From: Oryzomonas sp.
Lineage (GTDB): Bacteria; Desulfobacterota; Desulfuromonadia; Geobacterales; Pseudopelobacteraceae
Assembly (NCBI GenBank): GCA_031292255.1
Contig: JARLHN010000022.1
Location: 62,001-126,000 of the forward strand
Direction: 5' to 3'
Length of the DNA: 64,000 nucleotides
Shown: in pieces, positions 52,136-62,163 of the stretch
Numbering within the stretch: the stretch's first letter is position 1
How the letters are laid out: each line of letters begins with the position of its first letter
Translations under genes and position numbers: made by a program
Notes under the pieces: generated by a model
Told to the model about the DNA's origin: nothing
The model's database searches: none
The model's input: the letters and a program-made list of their open reading frames with translations, nothing else

Positions 52136-52957
52136 ATGGAAAACTACTCATTCAATGCCTATGCCTTCGGTGGCGAGCTCGACCTTAATCGTCTGGCAAC
52201 CGTACTCGGCATATCCCGCAGATACCGTTGGGAAGAGTCGATGAAACTCAACCCGGTGACCTTCGCGCCTGCCATGGAAAACGATGCCGAGTCGGTCCAC
52301 CTCTTCTATTTCGGATGCGCGGTATTTCTCAACTGTTCGGGTGCTATCGTCGCCCGCTTCCTGGACGGCATCAAGCAGAACGTGGACGTCGTGAAAATCC
52401 CCCCCCAACTGACTTTTCGGGAAGAATACCTGTTGGAGATCGATGCCAGCCGCGAAGCGGCCATCACCAATGATTACGCCGTCATGCAGAACTATAATCA
52501 AGCGTTTATCGATATCATCTGCTTTGTAATCGCCAAGTCGGTTGCTCTGGAACGTATTGAAGAGCGGGTTGATGCTGTCTTTGACGAGGTGGAGGTGCTG
52601 ATAGCCAACCTGGGGAAAGGCACCCTGGAACTGCCGGACCGCGATATGGCGCGGCTGGCGGCTTCCATCCTGGGCTTCAAATTTACGTCGATTGCGCATA
52701 TCATGGTGCTGGATAAGCCGGACATCACCTGGAACGACCCGGAGGCCGACCGTCTCTACCTTACCATGGCGCGCCTGTTCGAATTGAGCCAGCGCTACCA
52801 GGAGATCAAGCACAAGTCGGAGACATTGCTCGACATGACCGATGTCTTCTCCAACCTATCCCACGCCCGCCGCGCCGCTCGCCTGGAATGGATCATCATC
52901 ATCCTGATCGTGATCGAGATCATCCTCTATATATTCGAAATCATGCGGCACCACTAG
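52136..52957 (+). CDS. DUF155/RMD1-family membrane protein
   Basis: A 273-residue protein of the family of yeast Rmd1 and mitochondrial RMND1. Features: YAFGGELDLNRLATVLG, HLFYFGCAVFLNCSGAIVARFLD, FREEYLLEID, a long helical region rich in Glu, and a C-terminal transmembrane helix (ARLEWIIIILIVIEIILYIF). Bacterial members have no established role. The start is ATG 52136, with GAGAAGAA as a weak Shine-Dalgarno. It is followed by a very strong inverted repeat. Confidence 0.85.
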   Translation: MENYSFNAYAFGGELDLNRLATVLGISRRYRWEESMKLNPVTFAPAMENDAESVHLFYFGCAVFLNCSGAIVARFLDGIKQNVDVVKIPPQLTFREEYLLEIDASREAAITNDYAVMQNYNQAFIDIICFVIAKSVALERIEERVDAVFDEVEVLIANLGKGTLELPDRDMARLAASILGFKFTSIAHIMVLDKPDITWNDPEADRLYLTMARLFELSQRYQEIKHKSETLLDMTDVFSNLSHARRAARLEWIIIILIVIEIILYIFEIMRHH

Positions 52958-52991
52958 AATCTTGGAGCACTTGCAGAAACGCAGATCATCC

Positions 52992-53040
52992 CCTTGGGTC
53001 CCGGAGGGTCCTCCCCCAGCGGACCCTCCGGGACCCAAGG
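52992..53040. repeat. Perfect 20-bp inverted repeat
   Basis: CCTTGGGTCCCGGAGGGTCC (52992-53011) and its exact reverse complement (53021-53040) flank a nine-base loop. It has no T-run, so it is not an ordinary terminator. It lies between the DUF155 gene and the ParB-like gene. Confidence 0.8.
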
Positions 53041-53136
53041 CAGCTTTCCGAAGGACTTACTGTTCCAAGTACCGGGACGACCCGTGCCGTACACAAGGGG
53101 CCCGAAACCACCATCCTGGGATAAAGGAGCAACGTT

Positions 53137-53508
53137 ATGGAAAAACAGATCGGAATCAAATGGCTGCCGGAGCCGGAGGAAAAGGATTATCCCGCGGCAG
53201 CATCGTACCTCAGCCTGCTGTATGACACGAAGAACGTGAATACAATCATCGGCAAGCTGAAGGAGACCCCGGTAAGCCTGTTCAAGGCCAAGGACATATT
53301 CAGGGCGTCGGGGCTATCGTTGCTGGGGGTCAGCAATTCCCACGTCGTGAAAGACCGCAGGAAAATCGAGGACAGCAAGCTGTTGTCGCCGATTCTGCTG
53401 GTGAGGGATGAGCGCAACGGCAAGGTAATCATCGCGGACGGTTATCACCGACTGTGCGCCGTCTATTCGTTTGATGAGGATGAGTGCATCCCGTGCAAGA
53501 TCGTCTGA
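53137..53508 (+). CDS. ParB/sulfiredoxin-fold-like small protein
   Basis: A 123-residue protein. Its C-terminal half has the pattern of the ParB N-terminal nuclease-like fold: LSPILLVRDERNGKVIIADG, then GYHRLCAVYSFDEDECIPCKIV, with the ADGYHR segment standing in for the GxRR/GxHR CTP-binding motif. The N-terminal half (LPEPEEKDYPAAASYLSLLY) is not like ParB. It has no helix-turn-helix, so it is not a plasmid-partition protein. Similar small stand-alone domains occur in many bacteria with no known role. The start ATG 53137 has AGGAG seven bases upstream. Confidence 0.75.
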   Translation: MEKQIGIKWLPEPEEKDYPAAASYLSLLYDTKNVNTIIGKLKETPVSLFKAKDIFRASGLSLLGVSNSHVVKDRRKIEDSKLLSPILLVRDERNGKVIIADGYHRLCAVYSFDEDECIPCKIV

Positions 53509-53689
53509 CACATAAAACTTCCGCAAGAGCTTTATGTAACTGACACGGAATGGGATAAACGCGGATAACATCAAAACCAAACATAAATTTGTTGACCGAA
53601 AAGTGCCATTAACTTGAGTTCAACGGGGTGAAGTGTTATATAAAACCGACGTAATAATTCCGGATTCGACCCCAAGCGCATAATCCCAG

Positions 53690-53895
53690 AAAAAACATCA
53701 GTCACAGAACCACTGAGAAGCTGACATCTGCCACAGAGACACTGAGGTCCACAGAGAAAAGCAAAGAACTATTTTTCGGTCATGCCATCATCAAAAATCG
53801 TTGTTTTTTGCTTGCCTTACTCCCGGTTTTCTCCGTGTCTCTGTGTCTCCGTGGCAGATTTGGATTTTTTCTCTGAGTCTCTGTGGCGAAACCGC
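53690..53895. repeat. Dispersed palindromic element, family E, copy 2
   Basis: GCCACAGAGACACTGAGG and the downstream GTGTCTCTGTGTCTCCGTGGC, plus AACCACTGAGAAGC and CTCTGAGTCTCTGTGG, form long inverted arms around an A/T-rich middle. Copy 1 is at 41086-41240. The stretch 53509-53689 in front of it holds no gene that I can support. Confidence 0.65.
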
Positions 53896-53977
53896 CGAAT
53901 GTGGGATAATTGCCAAAATGACTCCGTAAGCGGCAGCATCATGGGGTTTCGCCGGTTTTTCCAGGAGACTCGGAATT

Positions 53978-54313
53978 GTGGGATTAACCCAAATCGACAA
54001 CATTGAAGTAGGTATGACCCTGGCAAACGATATTCACGACCGCGCAGGCAGGTTGCTGCTGGGAGCCGGAGTTGAGTTGACCCAGAAGCATCTCACCATA
54101 TTCCGGACATGGGGTGTGATGGAGGTGGACATCGTGGGGGCTGAGGATAGCGATCAGAACATCCATCTTCCCGCGGAGGTCACGCACGAACAGCTGGAAA
54201 CCGCCATGACGGCACTCGCGCCACTTTTTCGAAACAGCAACCTGGAGCATCCCGTCATGCGCGAACTGCTCCACCTCGCAGCGGCAAGAAAGGCCTCCCA
54301 TGAGCCCTCTTGA
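53978..54313 (+). CDS. Small signalling-associated protein (HD-GYP/HDOD accessory-like)
   Basis: A 111-residue protein starting at GTG 53978 (AGGAG is ten bases upstream). Residues 4-50 (IDNIEVGMTLANDIHDRAGRL, then LGAGVELTQKHLTIFRTWGV, then MEVDI) look like the short beta-rich unit found in front of HD-GYP domains and some other response proteins. The rest is helical. It overlaps the HDOD gene by 14 bases, so they are coupled. Function is unknown; it is probably an accessory to the HDOD protein. Confidence 0.75.
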   Translation: MGLTQIDNIEVGMTLANDIHDRAGRLLLGAGVELTQKHLTIFRTWGVMEVDIVGAEDSDQNIHLPAEVTHEQLETAMTALAPLFRNSNLEHPVMRELLHLAAARKASHEPS

Positions 54314-55169
54314 ACGCGCCCACATCACCCTGGAGCGGCTTGTCGATCAGACGCGGACGATCTACTCCCTCCCTTATTTCTATGAACGTTTCAATGAGGC
54401 CATCAACCACCCGCGCAGCTCCATCGCCGATATAGCCAAGATCATCATCGAAGACCAGGGCCTGACCGCGCGCATCCTCAAACTGGCCAACAGCCCCATG
54501 TTCGGTTATTACGCACGGGTTGACTCCATTACCAAGGCGGTGACCATTATCGGCACGCAGCAACTGCGCGATCTGGCTTTTGCCGCCTCGGCCATAGGGG
54601 TCTTCAAAGATATCCCCGAAGAACTGATGAATATGGCCTTTTTCTGGCGTCACAGCATCTCCTGCGGCATTATCGCCCGCAATCTGGCGACCTGCCTGCG
54701 CGAAAGCAACGTGGAGCGCTTCTTCGTGGCCGGCATGCTCCACGATGTGGGGCAATTGATCATGTGCGCCGCCATACCGGAGGTGGTCGGCGAGTTGCTG
54801 GCATTGAGCCGGTCGCGAGAGGAGCATTATCACCATACCGAACGGAACATGCTGGGATTTGACCACGCAGACCTGGGAGGGGCGCTTTTGAAGGCCTGGA
54901 AACTTCCGCCCAACATCTTCGAACCGGTGGCCTGTCACCACGCCCCCCGGGCCGCGGCGCAATTTCCGTTGGAAGCCGCCATCGTCCATCTGGCGGAAAT
55001 CATCTGTCAAGCCCTTGAGTTCGGCACCAGCGGCGAGTGGTGCGTCTCTCCCCTTGAACCGGCGGCCTGGGAACGCCTCGGCCTGCCGGTAAACATCCTG
55101 GCAACGATCCTGAACCAGTCGGAACCGCAGATCGAGGAAACTTTCTCCATTCTGATGGAGGGACAATGA
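54300..55169 (+). CDS. HDOD-domain signalling protein
   Basis: A 289-residue HDOD protein. Features: [71 protein letters not shown] with an HD pair, and [13 protein letters not shown] with a histidine pair. It is similar in layout to the protein at 39777-40619 but not a close copy. It overlaps the next gene, a hybrid histidine kinase, by four bases (ATGA) and is therefore made with it. Confidence 0.9.
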   Translation: MSPLERAHITLERLVDQTRTIYSLPYFYERFNEAINHPRSSIADIAKIIIEDQGLTARILKLANSPMFGYYARVDSITKAVTIIGTQQLRDLAFAASAIGVFKDIPEELMNMAFFWRHSISCGIIARNLATCLRESNVERFFVAGMLHDVGQLIMCAAIPEVVGELLALSRSREEHYHHTERNMLGFDHADLGGALLKAWKLPPNIFEPVACHHAPRAAAQFPLEAAIVHLAEIICQALEFGTSGEWCVSPLEPAAWERLGLPVNILATILNQSEPQIEETFSILMEGQ

Positions 55170-57730
55170 AAGCGAAACGACCTCCTCTTTCCCAAGAATT
55201 TCTTGAGGAGCGGGTCCAGTATCTGGAAGAGGCCAACCGGCGTTACATGTCGATCCTCGACATGCTTGCGTCGAGCCTGGATTTCCACGGCGACCTCAAC
55301 CGCGCCAAGGACTTTTCAGCCATTTTCCGCGCTACCCAGGTCCAGGTCTGCCGGATACTGGCGTGCCGCAAAATGGGATGCCTTGAAGCGATGGAAGATG
55401 GCAGCTTCGAACTGGTGTCCTGGGAACCCAGGGATGCCCGGAAAGAGATTCAATCCGAGATCGAGGCAAAGATCATGGACGGGACCTTCGCCTGGGCCTT
55501 GAACCGAAACCAGGCCATCCTGGTCCCCCTTGCCGGCAACCGTACCCTGCTCCTGCACTGCATCGCCACCCGCTTCAGCATTAAGGGAATGTTTGCGGCC
55601 ATCCTGCCCGGAGATTCGACCGCGGTGGATGCGGCGGCCCTCAATGCCATCTCCATCGTGCTGTACACCTGCGCCCATGCCCTGGAGAGCATGATACTCA
55701 ATGCCAAATTGCTCGAAAACATGGCGACCCTTGAGGAGAAAGTCCAGGAGCGGACCCACGACCTGGCGCTCGCCCGCGAACAAGCCGAAGAGGCCAGCCG
55801 CGCCAAAAGCGCCTTTATTGCCAACATGAGCCACGAGATCAGGACCCCCATGAACGGGATCATGGGGATAACCGATCTCCTGATCACAGGAGGACTCACC
55901 CCCGCCCAGGAACAGCAGTTCCACCGCACCATCATGGACTCGGCCGACAGCCTGATGGTCATCATCAACGATATTCTCGATTTTTCCAAGATCGAGGCGG
56001 GCCGGATCGAACTCGACCACGCACCTTTCCTGCTGCGCACACTTATAGGGCAGGTGCTGCGCTCCCTGGCGCCCAAGGCTGCCGAAAAAAAGCTGGAACT
56101 GCTCTGCGCCCCGGAAACGGACGTGCCCGATGCGTTGCTCGGCGACGCCGGGAAACTCCGGCAGGTGCTGGTCAATCTCGTCGGCAATGCCATAAAATTC
56201 TCCGAACAGGGCGTAATCGCCGTGCATGCCCATGTCCAGAAAGACGATGGCGATCAGGCGCTGCTCGAGTTCTCGGTCAGCGACCAGGGGATCGGGATCT
56301 CCCCGGAAGCCTGCGGCCGGATCTTCAACATGTTCGAGCAGGCCGACTTGTCCACGACCAAACGTTTTGGGGGCACCGGCCTCGGGCTGACCATCTCCCG
56401 CGGGATCGTTGAACTGATGGGGGGCAGGATCTGGGTCGAGAGCGCGCCGGGACAGGGGAGCACCTTCCATTTCACCATCAGCGTTCAGATCCAGCAACAC
56501 GTATCCCCCCGTCCCGAACCGGCCGAGTTGATCGGGCAACGCATTATGATCGTGGAGCAGATGGAACTGAACCGCCGCACGTTGGCCGGATGCCTGACCT
56601 CGTGGGGAATGCACCCTTTTGTGGCGGCAAACGCAGAAGAGGCAATGGAACTCATGCCCCGTATGGCTGACGATCCCAAGCGGCCTCTGCTGGCACTGGT
56701 GGATTTGCAGACACTGGGCCCGGACTGCTGGGGCCTGATGGAGCGGCTTCGGGAAGCCGGTGATGTCCCCATGAAAATGATCGCCATGACCAGTGCCGGG
56801 ATTCGCGGTGATGCCGAACAATGCCGCCAGTCGGGGATCGCCGGGTATCTCACGAAACCGTGGGTACACGACGAACTCAGGGGTGTCATCCTGGCGGTCC
56901 TGAGCGGCCAGGTCGAAGGGCGGCAGGCGCCGGTCACCCGCCATACCGTGTCGGAGGAGCAGGCCCGTCTCAACATCCTGGTGGCCGACGATGTGGAGGT
57001 CAACCGGATGCTGGCCTTGACCATCCTCGGCAAACATGGGCACCTGATCACCCTGGCGACCAACGGCCAGGAGGCTGTCGATGCCTATACCGCCGGACAT
57101 TTCGACCTCATCCTGATGGATGTCCAGATGCCGGTCATGGATGGATTGCAAGCCACGCGACGGATTCGGGAGTTGGAGAAGGGTACCGGCCGGAAATGCT
57201 CCATCCTCGCCCTGACGGCCTACGCCGGCCAGCAGGACCGGGATAAATGCCTGGCTGCGGGTATGGATGGATACCTTTCCAAGCCCTTCAAGGCAGCTGA
57301 ACTTGAACGTGCCTTACACGAACAGTGCGGCCTGGCGCCCTCCCCCCACGAGCCTGATCCGAAACCATCCGCCCCCGCAAGGGATGTAGAAGCGGACATA
57401 CAGGTATTCGACCGCGCAGGACTGCTTTCCCGCCTGGGCGGTAAGGCCGAGTTGATCGGCAAATTCGTTGCGCTTTTCCGCCAGGGCATGGATGGGAATC
57501 TGGTCAAACTACATGACGCCGTGGAAAACCGCGATAACGAGGGGATACGGATCAGCGCCCACACGATCAAGGGTGCGGCCGGCAACATCGGAGCGCCGCG
57601 AATCCAGGAGCTCGCTCGCCGCATCGAGGAGGCAGGTCGGGAAAAAAAACTCGATGAAACGCTGGTCTTGTTCCCCGGCCTGAGCGGCGAATATGAAGCG
57701 TTCGTAAGCCTGATAGAGAAGGACGCATGA
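55166..57730 (+). CDS. Hybrid sensor histidine kinase with two receivers and HPt
   Basis: An 854-residue multidomain phosphorelay protein without transmembrane segments, so cytoplasmic. Order: N-terminal coiled coil and GAF-like sensor (about 1-190); HisKA with [18 protein letters not shown] (phospho-His near 228); HATPase with [19 protein letters not shown] and [10 protein letters not shown]; receiver 1 (about 465-580) in which one acidic pocket residue is replaced ([12 protein letters not shown] instead of DD) although ALVDLQTLG keeps an Asp; receiver 2 (about 605-730) with [10 protein letters not shown] and [13 protein letters not shown]; HPt with [13 protein letters not shown] (phospho-His near 797). 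Receiver 1 is probably degenerate. It is followed by a stand-alone receiver. Confidence 0.93.
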   Translation: MKAKRPPLSQEFLEERVQYLEEANRRYMSILDMLASSLDFHGDLNRAKDFSAIFRATQVQVCRILACRKMGCLEAMEDGSFELVSWEPRDARKEIQSEIEAKIMDGTFAWALNRNQAILVPLAGNRTLLLHCIATRFSIKGMFAAILPGDSTAVDAAALNAISIVLYTCAHALESMILNAKLLENMATLEEKVQERTHDLALAREQAEEASRAKSAFIANMSHEIRTPMNGIMGITDLLITGGLTPAQEQQFHRTIMDSADSLMVIINDILDFSKIEAGRIELDHAPFLLRTLIGQVLRSLAPKAAEKKLELLCAPETDVPDALLGDAGKLRQVLVNLVGNAIKFSEQGVIAVHAHVQKDDGDQALLEFSVSDQGIGISPEACGRIFNMFEQADLSTTKRFGGTGLGLTISRGIVELMGGRIWVESAPGQGSTFHFTISVQIQQHVSPRPEPAELIGQRIMIVEQMELNRRTLAGCLTSWGMHPFVAANAEEAMELMPRMADDPKRPLLALVDLQTLGPDCWGLMERLREAGDVPMKMIAMTSAGIRGDAEQCRQSGIAGYLTKPWVHDELRGVILAVLSGQVEGRQAPVTRHTVSEEQARLNILVADDVEVNRMLALTILGKHGHLITLATNGQEAVDAYTAGHFDLILMDVQMPVMDGLQATRRIRELEKGTGRKCSILALTAYAGQQDRDKCLAAGMDGYLSKPFKAAELERALHEQCGLAPSPHEPDPKPSAPARDVEADIQVFDRAGLLSRLGGKAELIGKFVALFRQGMDGNLVKLHDAVENRDNEGIRISAHTIKGAAGNIGAPRIQELARRIEEAGREKKLDETLVLFPGLSGEYEAFVSLIEKDA

Positions 57731-57778
57731 GCGGACCTGCACGGTCCCGCAGACAGGATTTCCCAATAGGAGGGCAGA

Positions 57779-58189
57779 ATGGAACTCAGAAAATGTCTTA
57801 TCGTGGATGATGACTTACTGGGGCGTGAACTCATCTCTCAGTACTTGCAGAGTGTTCCCGTTGTCGACACCGCCGTGGACGGCCAGGATGCGGTCGAAAA
57901 ATTCCGGACAGCCATGGAGGCGGGAGATCCCTATGAGCTCATTCTGCTGGACATCGTCATGCCGGATATGGACGGCATCGCCGCCGGCAAAGAAATCAGG
58001 AAACTTGAAAGGGAGCTGGCGCTGACAGCGGACGAGCAGGTCAAGATCATCATGCTGACCGCCCTCAACACGCCTCATAACGTCATGCAGTCCATGTTGT
58101 CGGCTCAATCGTCAGCCTACCTGATCAAACCGGTGGAGCCGGAAAAGGTCCGCAAAACAATCGGCAAGCTTGGGCTGAGGGTCCCGTGA
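57779..58189 (+). CDS. Single-domain response regulator
   Basis: A 136-residue receiver with no output domain. It has CLIVDDDLLGRE (acidic pair), LILLDIVMPDMDG (phospho-Asp), MLTALN (Thr) and LIKPVEP (Lys). The start ATG 57779 has AGGAGG eight bases upstream. It follows the hybrid kinase by 48 bases and is the last gene of the operon. Receivers of this type often act as diffusible partners in phosphorelays, presumably receiving phosphate from the kinase HPt domain. Confidence 0.92.
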   Translation: MELRKCLIVDDDLLGRELISQYLQSVPVVDTAVDGQDAVEKFRTAMEAGDPYELILLDIVMPDMDGIAAGKEIRKLERELALTADEQVKIIMLTALNTPHNVMQSMLSAQSSAYLIKPVEPEKVRKTIGKLGLRVP

Positions 58190-58307
58190 AGAACGGTAGT
58201 GGCCAGTCACCCGGCCATGGAAGGTGAAATGCCGGCCATGGCCGATCTGCGAAAGATTGCCTTGCGTCACTTTTCCCCTACATCGACGGTTCCTGTCACT
58301 TCCGTCA

Positions 58308-59459
58308 TTACCCCTGTCCGACGAAATACCTGATAATGTCGTTGTAGAATGCCAGCAGCATCAGCCCCAAAAGCAGCATCAGGCCGACCTGTTGGGCATA
58401 TTCACGCGCCTTCTGGCTGACCGGGCGACGAAAGACGAGTTCCCAGAAAAAGAAGAAGAGGTGTCCGCCGTCGAGAACCGGCACCGGCAGGAGGTTGAGC
58501 ACTCCCAGGTTGACGCTGAGCAACGCCATGAATGCCAGGAAGCTGGAACCGCCGGCATTGGCCGTTTCACCGGCCATCTTGGCGATCATGATCGGTCCGC
58601 CGAGCGTATCCAGCGGCACGACACGCTGGGCCAGTTTTACCAGCGACATGACCGTGATCTCGATCACCTTGCCGGTCTGGACCGTCCCCTTGCCGACCGC
58701 CTGGATGGGGCCGAAATGCTCGGTCACGATCTCGCCGGCCGAAGCCACGCCGATGGCGAAACCGTTGACCTTCTCGCCGAACAGGTTCTTGCTTACGCGC
58801 GGTTCGGGCGTAATGGTGAACTGCATGTCAGCCGTGTTGCGCTTTACCGACAACACAACCGGCTTGCCCTTGGTCGCGGCGATCGCTTCGGCAACCTCTT
58901 CCCAATGCGCTATGGCTTTGCCGTTGATGGCGGTTATGACGTCGTTTTTCAGCATCCCGGCCTTTGCCGCCGGCTTGTCCTTCAAGACCTCGCCGATCTT
59001 GGTGGTAACGGAGGGCACGCCCACCATGCAGAGCACGATAAAGGCCAGCCAGGCGAAGATCAGGTTGAAGACCGGGCCGGCCATGACAATGGCGATTCGA
59101 GCCAGAGGCGGCTTATGGGCGAAAGAACGGGTCTTCTCCTCCTCCGTGAGTTCCCGCTGCATGGCAACGGCCTCTCCGGCATCTTTGACAGCGCTTTCCT
59201 CCCCCTCGTCCGAAGCGGGGTGATGGGCCCCTCCCCCCTCGATGAAGCCCCCTTCGCCGAACATCTTGACGTAGCCGCCTAACGGGAAGGCCGAGACCAG
59301 GTATTCCGTCTCGCCGATCTTCTTGCCCACCAGCTTCGGTCCGAAGCCGAGGGAAAATTTTTCTATCTTGACGTTGAACAGCTTGGCCACCAGGAAATGC
59401 CCGAATTCATGAACAAAGATCAATACACCCAGGACAATTACGGCATAGATGACCATCAT
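58308..59459 (-). CDS. rseP: Site-2 membrane metalloprotease RseP
   Basis: Intramembrane zinc protease that cleaves anti-sigma factors and signal-peptide remnants. The 383-residue protein has HEFGH in FVHEFGHFLVAKLF (zinc ligands and Glu), one or two PDZ domains in the middle (VPSVTTKIGEVLKDKPAAKAG), and NLLPVPVLDGGHLFFF with the third ligand. Membrane segments at about 1-22, 115-140, 310-335 and 355-380. The start is ATG 59459, one base before the dxr stop. The end of the tsf-rseP gene run. Confidence 0.94.
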   Translation of the reverse strand: MMVIYAVIVLGVLIFVHEFGHFLVAKLFNVKIEKFSLGFGPKLVGKKIGETEYLVSAFPLGGYVKMFGEGGFIEGGGAHHPASDEGEESAVKDAGEAVAMQRELTEEEKTRSFAHKPPLARIAIVMAGPVFNLIFAWLAFIVLCMVGVPSVTTKIGEVLKDKPAAKAGMLKNDVITAINGKAIAHWEEVAEAIAATKGKPVVLSVKRNTADMQFTITPEPRVSKNLFGEKVNGFAIGVASAGEIVTEHFGPIQAVGKGTVQTGKVIEITVMSLVKLAQRVVPLDTLGGPIMIAKMAGETANAGGSSFLAFMALLSVNLGVLNLLPVPVLDGGHLFFFFWELVFRRPVSQKAREYAQQVGLMLLLGLMLLAFYNDIIRYFVGQG

Positions 59460-59460
59460 C

Positions 59461-60621
59461 TCAGTTCACCTCTCCCCGGCAGATGTCACGCGCCCGGTCA
59501 CGTCCCCAACGGTCAGCCAGCAGAACTTCTTCGATGGAATTCAGTTTGTGGACCTGATGGGCATCCATGGTCCGTTCGATGACCCCGGCGATCTGCATGA
59601 AACCGATCCGCCCCTCCAGGAACGCCTCTACGGCAATCTCATTGGCGGCATTCATCACGGCCGGCATGCTCTCCCCATCACCGATGGCGCGGTAGGCCAG
59701 GCCGAGGCAGCGGAATTTTTCCCGGTCGGGCTTATAAAAGGTCAACCCTGACAGGGTGGTCAGGTCAAGTGGCTTGACGCCTGTTGCCACGCGCTCGGGA
59801 TAGGACAGGGCATAGGCGATGGGGGCCTTCATGTCGGGCGTGCCCAACTGGGCGATGACACAGCCGTCTACGTATTCGACCATGGAGTGGATGATGCTCT
59901 GGGGGTGGATGTTGACGTCGATCTTCTCCACCGGCGCGTCGAACAGCCAGCGAGCCTCCAGCACCTCAAGCCCCTTGTTCATCATGGTGGCCGAATCGAT
60001 GGTAATCTTGCGCCCCATGCTCCAGTTGGGGTGGTTGAGGGCATCCCGCACGGTGACGCCGGCCAGTTGCTCGGCCGGAGTATTCAGAAACGGGCCTCCC
60101 GAAGCGGTCAGGATGATCCTGGTGATATCCTCGTTGCGATGTCCTTCCATGGACTGGAACACGGCGCTATGCTCGCTGTCCACCGGGTAGAGTTTGACGC
60201 CGTACTCGGCGATCAGCTCCATGAAAAGGTGCCCTGCGGTCACAAGGGTCTCCTTGTTGGCCAGGGCGATATCCTTGCCGGCCCGGATGGCGGCTGCGGT
60301 GGGAACCAGACCGGCTGCTCCGACGATGGCGGCCACCACCATCTGTGTCTCGTCGGCGGTGGCTGCGGCGATCAGGCCTTCGACGCCCCCGAGGATTTCC
60401 ACTGCCAGCCCGGAACACATCTCCCTGAGACGGGGAACATCCTCCTGGGCGGCGACCACCGCGATGCGCGGTGAGAACGCCCTGATCTGGCGGGCGAAAA
60501 GTTCAAGATTGCGGCCGGCGGTCATGGCGACCACCTTGAAACGGTCGGGGTAGGCGGCAACAACCTCCAGGGTGCTGACGCCGATGGAACCGGTGGAACC
60601 GAGAATGGTAAGATGTTTCAT
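59461..60621 (-). CDS. dxr: 1-deoxy-D-xylulose 5-phosphate reductoisomerase Dxr
   Basis: Second enzyme of the MEP isoprenoid pathway, converting DXP to MEP with NADPH. The 386-residue protein has the Rossmann start [16 protein letters not shown], the catalytic segment [21 protein letters not shown] (metal-binding Asp/Glu), and [20 protein letters not shown] with DIN-like conserved residues. I use ATG 60621, with AAGGGA about 8 bases upstream; a longer frame reaching 60675 would overlap cdsA. It starts four bases after the cdsA stop. Confidence 0.96.
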   Translation of the reverse strand: MKHLTILGSTGSIGVSTLEVVAAYPDRFKVVAMTAGRNLELFARQIRAFSPRIAVVAAQEDVPRLREMCSGLAVEILGGVEGLIAAATADETQMVVAAIVGAAGLVPTAAAIRAGKDIALANKETLVTAGHLFMELIAEYGVKLYPVDSEHSAVFQSMEGHRNEDITRIILTASGGPFLNTPAEQLAGVTVRDALNHPNWSMGRKITIDSATMMNKGLEVLEARWLFDAPVEKIDVNIHPQSIIHSMVEYVDGCVIAQLGTPDMKAPIAYALSYPERVATGVKPLDLTTLSGLTFYKPDREKFRCLGLAYRAIGDGESMPAVMNAANEIAVEAFLEGRIGFMQIAGVIERTMDAHQVHKLNSIEEVLLADRWGRDRARDICRGEVN

Positions 60622-60625
60622 AAGG

Positions 60626-61420
60626 CTATCCCTTGAAAAAGTAGATGACGTAATAATACATGGCCGGCGCTGCAAAGATGATGCTGTCCAGGCGATCCAG
60701 CACTCCGCCGTGGCCGGGGATGACGGTCCCGGAATCCTTGACTCCGAAACTCCGCTTGAGCAGTGATTCGAACAGATCGCCGGCTTGTCCGAGAATACCG
60801 ATGAACACCGCGGTCAGCAGGGCATCCCGGAAGCTCAATTGGTGAAAAAAAACGAATTTGGCAATCAGCGTGCCGCCGATGCTGCCGGCCACCCCGCCCA
60901 GAGACCCCTCGATACTCTTTTTTGGGCTGACCAGTGGGTAGAGGCGGCGTTTGCCGAAGGCGCTGCCGGTGTAATAGGCTGCCGAATCATTGGTCATGAC
61001 GATCAGCATGAGTACCAGGAGCCATTGAATGCCGTAGGCGGTCTGGCGCAGCATGACCAGATGCATCAGCAGGAAAGGGATGTAAAGAAATGCCAACATG
61101 GCATAGGCGATCTCCCGGGCGGCATCGGCCACATTCCGGATACGGAAAAGGAAAAGGAGGGCAAAAGCCAGGAACAGGATGGCAACGCCTGCCAGGGCAT
61201 GGTGGTGATCGCCGAGAAAGGGGGTGAAGATAAGGGCCGTTCCGCAGGTTGCCGCCGACCAGGCCTCGACGCTCCTGTCCGGGAGGGCCATACGGTAGAA
61301 TTCGTGAATGCCGATGAAGACGAAGACGGCCAGCAGGCAGGCGAACAACAGCGGGCCCCCCTTGATAATGGTCAGAATCAGGACCGGCAGAAGGATAAGC
61401 GCTGAGATCAGGCGTTTAAT
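60626..61420 (-). CDS. cdsA: Phosphatidate cytidylyltransferase CdsA, probable ATT start
   Basis: Makes CDP-diacylglycerol, the precursor of most phospholipids, in the inner membrane. About seven hydrophobic segments precede the C-terminal signature, which reads [20 protein letters not shown] with [11 protein letters not shown] following, matching the CDS consensus. No ATG, GTG or TTG fits the expected length: the best ordinary start would be a TTG at 61348, cutting the first membrane helix. The frame continues upstream as [20 protein letters not shown] from an ATT at 61420, with AGGGG six bases upstream, and overlaps the uppS end by 13 bases. ATT is my preferred start, giving 264 residues. 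Confidence 0.85.
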   Translation of the reverse strand: MKRLISALILLPVLILTIIKGGPLLFACLLAVFVFIGIHEFYRMALPDRSVEAWSAATCGTALIFTPFLGDHHHALAGVAILFLAFALLFLFRIRNVADAAREIAYAMLAFLYIPFLLMHLVMLRQTAYGIQWLLVLMLIVMTNDSAAYYTGSAFGKRRLYPLVSPKKSIEGSLGGVAGSIGGTLIAKFVFFHQLSFRDALLTAVFIGILGQAGDLFESLLKRSFGVKDSGTVIPGHGGVLDRLDSIIFAAPAMYYYVIYFFKG

Positions 61421-62163
61421 AAGGAGCCCCTATTCAGTAGTTGTCCGCTGGTTTTGCCGAACCGCCGTTCACGGGACTGGAAATCGGCCAGCGCCTTGTG
61501 AAACTCGTTGATGGTGAAGTCGGGCCAGTAGGTTTCGGTAAAATACAGCTCGGTATAGGCCAGCTGCCACAACAAAAAGTTGCTGATACGCATTTCACCG
61601 CTGGTACGGATCAGGAAGTCGGGATCAGGCAGGCCGCCAGTATCAAGATAACCGCAGAAAACATCCATGGTGATCTCGTCCGGCTCAAGCTTGCCTGCCG
61701 CCACGTCGCGGGCCAGACGGCTTGCGGCAATGCTGATTTCCTGCCGGCCGCCGTAGGAAAGCGCCAAGGTCAGCACCATGCCGGTGTTGCCGGAGGTCTC
61801 GCGAATGGCATCGTCCAGTGTTACATTGACATCGTCGGGCAGCTCGCTACGGTTGCCGATTACATTGTAGCGGATGTTTTTGCGCATCATGCGCGCGGTT
61901 TCGTGGCGAATATACTTCTTGAGCAGCGCCATCAGCGCCTTGACCTCCACTGCGGGACGCGACCAGTTTTCAGAGGAAAAAGCGAACAGGGTCAGGTACT
62001 TGATGCCAAGGAGGGAGGATTGCTCCACCACCATCTTGATGGTCTCAGCTCCGCGCTGATGCCCCACGATGCGTTTGAGCATGCGCTGTTGCGCCCAGCG
62101 CCCGTTGCCGTCCATGATAATGGCAAGATGCGTGGGCAGTCTGTCCGGATCGAGCGGTTCCAT
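61408..62163 (-). CDS. uppS: Undecaprenyl diphosphate synthase UppS
   Basis: cis-Prenyltransferase that makes the C55 lipid carrier for cell wall and O-antigen synthesis. The 251-residue protein has HLAIIMDGNGRWAQQR (catalytic Asp), GHQRGAE, TLFAFSSENWSRP and the C-terminal RTSGEMRISNFLLWQLAYTE, with YFTETYWPDF behind it. I choose ATG 62163, whose last base overlaps the frr stop region (TGATG), so uppS is coupled to frr. Its end overlaps the probable cdsA start. Confidence 0.96.
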   Translation of the reverse strand: MEPLDPDRLPTHLAIIMDGNGRWAQQRMLKRIVGHQRGAETIKMVVEQSSLLGIKYLTLFAFSSENWSRPAVEVKALMALLKKYIRHETARMMRKNIRYNVIGNRSELPDDVNVTLDDAIRETSGNTGMVLTLALSYGGRQEISIAASRLARDVAAGKLEPDEITMDVFCGYLDTGGLPDPDFLIRTSGEMRISNFLLWQLAYTELYFTETYWPDFTINEFHKALADFQSRERRFGKTSGQLLNRGSLLNA

